From Paulinella micropora (lineage: Eukaryota; Cercozoa; Imbricatea; Euglyphida), in the NCBI GenBank assembly GCA_009731375.1, contig BJOX01000013.1:322087-343175 (forward strand): 21,089 nt of DNA, written 5' to 3'. A program made the translations under genes and the position numbers. Below are positions 16,502 to 21,089 of this stretch, one piece after another. The notes beneath the pieces were generated by a model that was not told where the DNA came from, did not search any database, and was given only the letters and a program-made list of their open reading frames with translations. Position 1 is the stretch's first letter. The number at the start of each line of letters is the position of its first letter.

Positions 16502-16862
16502 GGCTGACTATAAATATCAGCGGATTATTTTTCTGAGCAATGATTTTGCTGGAGGAAGCAAAACATTTAATAAAAATATTCAAATGTCATTCACACCCAC
16601 CAAAATGAATGTAAAATTTATCCACTATATGAACGACCAGACAGAGACAAAAACCAGAATTCTTTATATGGACAGAATTGGAATTATTGGAACATTTGCG
16701 GACAGCACCACAGCAAACATTTCAAACCTTAGTTATAATTTGGGTGTTGTCGGATGGACTGACGGACAATATACATTTAAAGTCCTTGAAACTGACAGCG
16801 GAAATATTGACACAGGAAATTTAGCGGGAAGAATTGTTGTATGCCTAGAGTTTCTAGGCTGA
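16500..16862 (+). CDS. Small beta-rich protein, possible virion component
   Basis: 120 residues from ATG 16500 (ATCATGGCT). Alternating hydrophobic/polar strands suggest a beta sandwich (R-I-I-F-L-S-N-D-F, M-N-V-K-F-I-H-Y-M, G-V-V-G-W-T-D-G-Q-Y-T-F-K-V-L, R-I-V-V-C-L-E-F-L-G). The length and pattern would suit a minor capsid or cement protein, and it sits just before the packaging ATPase, but I recognise no family. TGA 16860-16862 overlaps the first hairpin of element E5. The first codons overlap the divergent gene on the minus strand. Confidence 0.65.
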   Translation: MADYKYQRIIFLSNDFAGGSKTFNKNIQMSFTPTKMNVKFIHYMNDQTETKTRILYMDRIGIIGTFADSTTANISNLSYNLGVVGWTDGQYTFKVLETDSGNIDTGNLAGRIVVCLEFLG

Positions 16863-17065
16863 TATTTGTTTGGAGGGGGTTTCACCCCCTACCATACCCC
16901 CGCGGGTTTGGAAAGGGACAAAGTCCCTTCCATAAACATCGTAAAACCATTTAATTTCTCGTAAATGAAAAAAACGATGTTTTAGAATAAGTGAGAGTGC
17001 GACAGCACGACCATCTCGTAGAGTGATTACGCCCTTCGGGCAGTAAAGCGCAATTCTAAAATATC
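16861..17065 (+). repeat. Paired-hairpin intergenic element E5, ATPase leader
   Basis: The left structure (16861-16940) is the largest of its type. GATATTT pairs with AAACATC and encloses AGGGGG-TTTCA-CCCCCT (16874-16890), a CCCGCGGG palindrome, and AGGGAC-AAA-GTCCCT extended by flanking pairs (about 16910-16931). The spacer contains CCATTTAATTT. The right structure (16976-17065) has the 13-bp GATGTTTTAGAAT/ATTCTAAAATATC stem, GAGA/TCTC with GTGC-GACA-GCAC, and TTACGCCC-TTC-GGGC-A-GTAA. It lacks the GATTCAAC hairpin of E3 and E4. It ends one base before ATG 17067. Confidence 0.87.
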
Positions 17066-17066
17066 A

Positions 17067-17888
17067 ATGGAAAAAATCAATAATGTCAAGGTGAAGCCAG
17101 TAAAACAAGAGGGTGATGGAAATAAACAGGTGAAAGGTTATACATTATTTAACGAACCTTACGCTAACATATTTTTGCTTGCCCGTAAGAAGAGCGGTAA
17201 GACGACAGCACTCTTTGAAATACTGAAACGGACTACAGACAGAAAAACCCGTATTGTCATTATTGCTTCAACAATTCACAAGGACTACATTTATAAAGCA
17301 ATGGTAAAGCACTTTAAGAACAGAGGAAACCCGATGGCAATATATACCTTTCTTAAATCAGATGGTGTAAATGTCATTGATTATGAGTTAGACAAACTGA
17401 ACAGACAGGACGAGCAACACGAAGGAGAAGTAAAACAAGACAAAGAAGAAATAGAGAAACCACAATTTCTTTATTTCGGAAAAGAAGAAAAAAAGAAACA
17501 GAGTGTCGCGGAGGCAAAAGAAAGGCCGAGTAAGTATATTTCACCAGAGGTTGTTTTTGTTTTGGATGATTTAGGGAGTGGATTAAGAGACAAGTCCGTA
17601 AGTGATTTGTTAAAAAAGAACAGACACTATAAAAGTAAGGTGATTATGTCTAGTCAGTATTTGAACGACCTACGGCCAGAAGCCATTAAGCAGTTAGATT
17701 ATTTATTAATCTTTCCGGGGCAATCTCAGGACAAAATGGAACTCGTGTATAAACACTTAGACTTATCTTTTGACTTTGATTACTTTCTTCAAAAGTATCA
17801 CGAAGCAACAAAGGAGAGATTTAATTTTCTTTATGTCTCAAGTGTTGATGATGAGTTAAGAAAAAATTTTGCTTATCGCATGAAATAA
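17067..17888 (+). CDS. FtsK/HerA-type (A32-like) genome-packaging ATPase
   Basis: 273 residues from ATG 17067 (ATCAATGG). The Walker A motif A-R-K-K-S-G-K-T-T is at residues 39-47 after the strand N-I-F-L-L. Walker B is V-V-F-V-L-D-D-L-G (D167, D168). M-S-S-Q-Y at about 193-198 carries the polar sensor residue typical of A32-like packaging ATPases. A charged insertion with many Lys and Glu separates the P-loop half from Walker B (about 107-155). The enzyme would drive viral DNA into preformed capsids. The length agrees with packaging ATPases of Polinton-like viruses and virophages (roughly 250-300 residues). No lesion is seen. It follows E5 and precedes E6. Confidence 0.92.
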   Translation: MEKINNVKVKPVKQEGDGNKQVKGYTLFNEPYANIFLLARKKSGKTTALFEILKRTTDRKTRIVIIASTIHKDYIYKAMVKHFKNRGNPMAIYTFLKSDGVNVIDYELDKLNRQDEQHEGEVKQDKEEIEKPQFLYFGKEEKKKQSVAEAKERPSKYISPEVVFVLDDLGSGLRDKSVSDLLKKNRHYKSKVIMSSQYLNDLRPEAIKQLDYLLIFPGQSQDKMELVYKHLDLSFDFDYFLQKYHEATKERFNFLYVSSVDDELRKNFAYRMK

Positions 17889-17993
17889 TGATATTTTTGA
17901 TGTTTTGTTCTGACTGCCGTCATCACAAAACATCGATGACCATTAAAGCAAAAAAACGATGTTTGTTGAAGACGAAGTCTGAAACAAATATCA
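17889..17993 (+). repeat. Paired-hairpin intergenic element E6
   Basis: It starts right after the ATPase TAA. The left hairpin (17899-17934) pairs GATGTTTTGT with ACAAAACATC, TC/TC internal loop, TGAC-TGCC-GTCA tip; a spare TGATATTTTT precedes it. The spacer contains CCATTAAAGC and an A-run, nearly identical to E1. The right hairpin (17958-17992) pairs GATGTTTGTT with AACAAATATC, GA/GA internal loop, AGAC-GAA-GTCT tip. Both hairpins are of the simple type, as in E1. Confidence 0.85.
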
Positions 17994-18043
17994 ATATCAA
18001 AAATAATTATTTTTTTTCTGTATTATATATTCATCTATCTTTT

Positions 18044-18233
18044 ATGGTAGTTAAAACAACTCGTGTTGAAGTCATTCCAACAATCGGCAAACGAACTATT
18101 AACTCAAGCACCAACATGGCTGGAGGTAAAAANNNNNNNNNNCGTCGGGGTTCCTTACGCTGGTAGTGTTGGTGCTGTAGCATCAAGACTGGGGTATGGT
18201 AAGCAGAGAGGACGAGGTGCCCTTAAATTCTAA
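18044..18233 (+). CDS. Small basic Gly-rich protein, interrupted by a 10-N gap
   Basis: ATG 18044 (CTTTTATGGTA) gives M-V-V-K-T-T-R-V-E-V-I-P-T-I-G-K-R up to the gap at 18133-18142. After the gap the frame starting at 18144 reads P-Y-A-G-S-V-G-A-V-A-S-R-L-G-Y-G-K and ends Q-R-G-R-G at TAA 18231-18233. The alternative frame stops after a few codons. The two halves fit one small protein if the true gap is a multiple of three. Composition recalls small basic core or membrane-active virion peptides processed by adenain-like proteases, but that is only inference from its place next to the protease locus. Confidence 0.5.
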
Positions 18234-18235
18234 AA

Positions 18236-18394
18236 GATATTTGTTTCAGACTACGTCTTCAACAAACATCGAAACCCAGTTAATTTTTTGGAAAAAGAAG
18301 AAACGATGTTTTAGAATAAGTGAGAGTGCGACAGCACGACCATCTCGTAGAGTGATTACGCCCTTCGGGCAGTAAAACGCAATTCTAAAATATC
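18236..18394 (+). repeat. Paired-hairpin intergenic element E7
   Basis: The left hairpin (18236-18270) pairs GATATTTGTT with AACAAACATC, TC/TC internal loop, AGAC-TAC-GTCT tip. The spacer contains CCAGTTAATTT. The right structure (18305-18394) is almost identical to the E5 leader: the same 13-bp outer stem, GTGC-GACA-GCAC and TTACGCCC-TTC-GGGC-A-GTAA. It lies 27 bases before ATG 18422, unlike E3 and E5, which end one base before the start. Confidence 0.87.
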
Positions 18395-18421
18395 AAGGAA
18401 ATATTTTTTTGTTAATATACA

Positions 18422-18829
18422 ATGGTCGTCAAGAAAGCGAAGAAACAGAAATTAAGACCACCGCGGGTTTATAGAAATAAAAGCGGGAAGCCGTATATTA
18501 TCCAGAAGGGTAAAAAATATTATCTTAATTTCGGTAAAAAGACAAATGATATGAGCACACTTCAAATTGTTAAACTTTTTATGAAATACTTAAGCAGACC
18601 AAAATCAAAGCGGACACCTAAGCGAAAAGAAGACTTAAGAAAAGTCCAAAGCCTATCTGAAATTGAACAAAATACTAGAACCGCCATTAATGACCACTTA
18701 GACAAACTTAAGAAGGAGAAATACGATAAGATTGATGAGATAGACCAAAAAGAAAAAAAAGCACAGGCGGATGCTGAAGAAGAAAAGAATAGGCTAGAAA
18801 GAAAATCCAATCCGATGCTAAGGAACTAA
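18422..18829 (+). CDS. N-terminal part of the protease-locus protein (truncated by frameshift)
   Basis: 135 residues from ATG 18422 (TACAATGGT). The start is very basic, then Y-R-N-K-S-G-K-P-Y-I-I-Q-K-G-K-K-Y-Y-L, a short motif that recurs in virion proteins of large and Polinton-like DNA viruses (from memory). A Lys/Glu-rich coiled coil follows from about residue 75. The frame ends at TAA 18827-18829 soon after a tandem AATCC-AATCC (18804-18813). With one copy of that 5-mer the coiled coil would run on in the frame of the downstream protease. So this is probably the N-terminus of one longer ancestral protein and not an independent gene. It could still be expressed as is. Confidence 0.6.
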   Translation: MVVKKAKKQKLRPPRVYRNKSGKPYIIQKGKKYYLNFGKKTNDMSTLQIVKLFMKYLSRPKSKRTPKRKEDLRKVQSLSEIEQNTRTAINDHLDKLKKEKYDKIDEIDQKEKKAQADAEEEKNRLERKSNPMLRN

Positions 18830-18969
18830 AAGAAACAATGGATAGGGAACATAAAAGACAACTGGCGGAGATTAAGGAAAGACAGGAAGAAAATGATATG
18901 GAACAGAAGAAGGAACAACGACTTATTTAGGAACTACAGGCAGAACGACGACATAGACAGGGTTTATTA
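18830..18969 (+). pseudogene. Coiled-coil remnant linking the two protease-locus frames, with an in-frame TAG
   Basis: The frame of the downstream protease is open through this stretch and reads as a charged helix (E-L-K-E-T-M-D-R-E-H, then E-I-K-E-R-Q-E-E-N-D). It is interrupted by TAG at 18928-18930, one transition from CAG, and continues E-L-Q-A-E-R-R to the Met at 18970. The composition matches the coiled coil upstream, supporting a single former gene. Confidence 0.6.
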
Positions 18970-20055
18970 ATGGCACCAGTAGCACCGCCTATGATACCAC
19001 CACCACCAAAAGGACGACCGCCAAGGAAAACGAGAGGAGTTATTGTAAAGGATGCGGAAGAAGAGGAGAAACATAAACAAACAAAACGGGAAAAAATAAT
19101 TGATGGTATGTTTGCTGAGACTATTAGAAAGAAACGGCGAAATGTGCAACCTACTAATGAAAAGATTATCCAAAAACTAAGATTTATTGGGCATGTTATC
19201 CCTGACATAAAACCATCAAGAGGTGGAAAAATAAACTATTCTGAAATGTTAAAACAATGGCTATACAAAAGTCCAATTATAACTGACCAAGTGTTGAATT
19301 CACAACAAGCATGGGTTGAATTTGATTTATGGAGAGAAGGTGCTGTAGCAAAAAAGAAAGAAGAAGTAGATAAAGCCAAGGAGAACAAAGAAGAACAAGA
19401 CAATAAAGAAGAACAAGACAATAAAGAAGAACAAGTCAATAAAGAAGAACAAGTCAATAAAGAAGAACAACCTATTATACAAGAGCCTGAAGATGCGCAA
19501 GCAAATATGACTGAAGCAGAAACCGAACCAGAATCAGATGCGGTAGGAATTGGTAAAGTCGGAAAAGGTTTAATGACTAGTGAAATCAACGACATAATGA
19601 AAAAATATGGATGGTATCTCGGAGCAATAGCCAGTGATGAAATCTACAAGTTGAAGCCCGGAAGCAGAAAGCGATACGGATTTATTATGAATTTGGACAA
19701 TCACAAACAAGCGGGGTCTCATTGGATTGCAATATGGGTAAGTCTGGATAAAGACAGGAGTGTTGAAGTGTATGACCCTTTGGCTGAATATCAACCGACT
19801 GAAGACTTTCAACAACAAATGAAACAACTAATAGATAAAAGCCACCCAGATAGTTATTTATTGATGAAGGTCAATCAAGTAAAACAACAATCTGATACGA
19901 GTGATACTTGCGGATGGCACTCAATGCGGTTTCTTTTAGAGCGAGCAAAAGGAGTGCGATTTAAATTTGCTAGTGGCTATACAGACTTAAAAGAAGACGA
20001 AGCGGAAAAATTAAAAGCACAGAATGGGTATGGTAATTTTGATACATTTATCTGA
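18970..20055 (+). CDS. Adenain/Ulp1-like cysteine protease (virion maturation protease), N-terminus lost or restarted
   Basis: 361 residues if translation starts at ATG 18970. A Pro-rich start (P-P-M-I-P-P-P-P-K) is followed by a basic region. Five K-E-E-Q-(D/V)-N repeats (residues about 138-167) come from an 18-bp tandem unit. The catalytic domain covers about residues 195-361. G-L-M-T-S-E-I-N-D-I-M opens it, H251 lies in S-H-W-I-A-I-W-V, D269 in E-V-Y-D-P-L, the oxyanion Gln at 306 or 307, and C314 in D-T-C-G-W-H. The His-Asp-Gln-Cys order is that of adenovirus protease and the Polinton/virophage proteases, which cleave capsid and core precursors during maturation. The catalytic residues are intact, but the upstream coding region is broken. 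Confidence 0.85.
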   Translation: MAPVAPPMIPPPPKGRPPRKTRGVIVKDAEEEEKHKQTKREKIIDGMFAETIRKKRRNVQPTNEKIIQKLRFIGHVIPDIKPSRGGKINYSEMLKQWLYKSPIITDQVLNSQQAWVEFDLWREGAVAKKKEEVDKAKENKEEQDNKEEQDNKEEQVNKEEQVNKEEQPIIQEPEDAQANMTEAETEPESDAVGIGKVGKGLMTSEINDIMKKYGWYLGAIASDEIYKLKPGSRKRYGFIMNLDNHKQAGSHWIAIWVSLDKDRSVEVYDPLAEYQPTEDFQQQMKQLIDKSHPDSYLLMKVNQVKQQSDTSDTCGWHSMRFLLERAKGVRFKFASGYTDLKEDEAEKLKAQNGYGNFDTFI

Positions 20056-20078
20056 AATATTATTTGTGTAATATAACA

Positions 20079-20890
20079 ATGGATTACAAAGGGGGTAGGT
20101 CAAGTAGTATCTATTACATAAATAACACAAATAGAATAACGGGAGCAGATAGCGACTTTACACACGAAATCAATATGAAGGGGCTAGACAATCCCACACA
20201 TTGTAAAATTCTTCATATCTATGTGCCGAAGTCGTATTACTCTGTTGCCAGTCCTTACAATACTTTTACATTATCCGAAGACGGGTATGAAACTTTAATT
20301 ACGATACCTGAAGGAAACTACACAATGAACAACTTAAAAATAAACTATCTGAGATACTGACGGCAGAAAGTCAGAATGATTATACTTATGTAGTCTCAAG
20401 CAACAATACAAACACGGAAGCGGAGGATGGAAAATTAACATTTAGTGTTTCAAATAACGGAGGTATTCAACCGCGGTTTATATTTGATGGTGATACCCGT
20501 ATTCACGAGGTAATGGGGTTTGATAGAAACTCAACATATTTCTTTGCTAATGATTTTATTAAATCGCCAAATGTAATTATTTTAACTGGTGAAAAAACTC
20601 TGTATCTTCAATCGGATTTGGTGAATGAAGGTGATAATCATGTGCTACAAGAAATATACACTGCAAACGAAATTCCTTTTGGTTCTGTTATCTATGATGG
20701 AAGCGGGTCTGAGTATGGTAAAAAATTGTCCGCTAATTCAAACAATGTATTCAGGTTTTACTTGACGGACGAAAACGACCAAGCAATAAATCTTAATGGT
20801 TTGGGAATAGTTATGACATTATTGGTTTATCGTGAAACTAATTATTTTAGTTTATTTAATTCATTTTTCAATTTGTTGAAATCCAAGTGA
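20079..20890 (+). pseudogene. Penton-like minor capsid protein, split by a one-base frameshift
   Basis: ATG 20079 (TAACAATGGA); the frame starts only 23 bases after the protease stop. The first part contains S-S-I-Y-Y-I-N-N-T, D-F-T-H-E-I-N-M and I-P-E-G-N-Y-T-M-N-N, the last typical of the penton (single jelly-roll) minor capsid proteins of Polinton-like viruses. The frame stops at TGA 20358-20360, just past a five-A run (20336-20340). The adjoining frame carries on without a stop (G-K-L-T-F-S-V-S-N-N-G-G, H-E-V-M-G-F-D, L-T-D-E-N-D-Q-A-I-N-L-N-G) to TGA 20888-20890. Both parts match the expected order, so one base was probably lost in or near the A-run. That may be genuine decay or a homopolymer error. 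Expected full length is about 270 residues. Confidence 0.8.
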
Positions 20891-20977
20891 TTGATATTTA
20901 TTTTAATTATTTATTTTTTTCTATAAATATATTCTGCTGAATTAGTTAATTTACACTACTTCAAAAACAAAACAAAA
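20891..20977 (+). promoter_or_regulatory. AT-rich promoter region before the last gene
   Basis: AT-rich sequence with TTTTTTTCTATAAATATATTC about 50-75 bases before ATG 20978, and an A-rich leader (ACAAAACAAAAATG). It resembles TATA-type promoters of related elements, but the role is inferred from position only. No paired-hairpin element is present here. Confidence 0.4.
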
Positions 20978-21089
20978 ATGCCTGTCCAATACGGCGGAGA
21001 ACTTACTCACAGCCAAAGCGAACTTATCCGCGGTAAGTATTCGCTTAACAAACTTACTGCCCGCGAAAGTCTTGCGATTGTGCCAATTA
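20978..21089 (+). CDS. Start of a further gene, truncated by the window edge
   Basis: ATG 20978 after an A-rich leader opens 37 complete codons that stay open to the end of the window: M-P-V-Q-Y-G-G-E-L-T-H-S-Q-S-E-L, then R-G-K-Y-S-L-N-K-L. Codon third positions look more GC-rich than in the neighbours (GGC, CGC, CTT), which may mean high expression. Its place after the penton gene, where Polinton-like viruses often keep the major capsid gene, makes a capsid-related protein possible. Too little is visible to recognise a family. Confidence 0.5.
   Translation, partial: MPVQYGGELTHSQSELIRGKYSLNKLTARESLAIVPI

Noticed and set aside
9055-18394. CRISPR array
   Set aside because: The repeated units are two-hairpin cassettes at gene boundaries, spaced by whole genes, without regular short spacers. 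The setting is eukaryotic.
9055-18394. Simple MITE insertions as the explanation for the paired hairpins
   Set aside because: The ends are inverted repeats, but I see no consistent target duplication. Copies sit only at gene borders, show compensatory changes inside the arms, and have a fixed position relative to ATG in several cases. It remains an alternative, not the preferred reading.
18927-19827. Minus-strand frames opposite the protease
   Set aside because: They are Ser/Cys/Phe-rich shadow frames of the Lys/Glu-rich coding strand.

Overview
The window looks like an insertion of a Polinton-like virus or virophage-type element (Maverick/Polinton, PLV and adintovirus-like lineage) in a eukaryotic nuclear genome. 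The host is an intron-containing eukaryote: a short kinase-like exon with GT/AG borders lies at 3305-3424 on the minus strand, next to very large microsatellite tracts. I cannot name the species. The viral half is AT-rich and uses ordinary stop codons. Many starts have a eukaryotic-type ATGG context.

Layout. Positions 1-3200 are almost entirely simple repeats (TAGG, TAGA, TACAA, GATATA, GA, CA, TCC and TA) with an assembly gap at 2625-2872. Positions 2892-3424 (minus) hold two putative exons of a host P-loop kinase, and 3425-3725 its upstream region. The element seems to begin near 3725-3760, where composition turns AT-rich. An intergenic stretch of about 0.5 kb and two small basic genes follow, then a 1323-residue protein-primed-type family B DNA polymerase (5083-9054). 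Next come a coiled-coil protein, a small repeat-bearing protein, a minus-strand retrovirus-like integrase, a minus-strand charged protein, and a large fibre protein ending in a phage-type S74 endosialidase chaperone. After these lie a two-TM protein, a secreted Cys-rich protein (minus), a small beta-rich protein, the FtsK/HerA-type packaging ATPase, a small basic protein, an adenain/Ulp1-like cysteine protease locus, a penton-like minor capsid gene, and the start of one more gene at the right edge. I do not see a major capsid gene; it may lie beyond the right edge.

Together these supply protein-primed replication (polymerase), chromosomal integration (integrase), genome packaging (ATPase), virion maturation (protease) and host attachment (fibre, penton). 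The copy appears to be decaying. The protease locus carries a 5-bp tandem duplication and an in-frame amber codon, the penton gene a one-base frameshift in an A-run, and the small gene at 4740 also loses its frame.

The most unusual signal is in the intergenic DNA. Seven intergenic spaces between 9055 and 18394 carry the same two-hairpin cassette. Two hairpins stand head to head around a short AT-rich spacer with an ATTAA core; the inner arms read CGATGTTT and the outer arms AAATATC. Several copies use the stop codon TGA as part of the outer arm. The hairpins show compensatory base changes, a conserved GA/GA internal loop, and a fixed G.T pair that gives them a polarity. One subtype is an elaborate branched leader placed immediately or shortly before the ATG of the fibre, ATPase, integrase and protease-locus genes. 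This looks like an undescribed, virus-specific, structured regulatory or recombination element.
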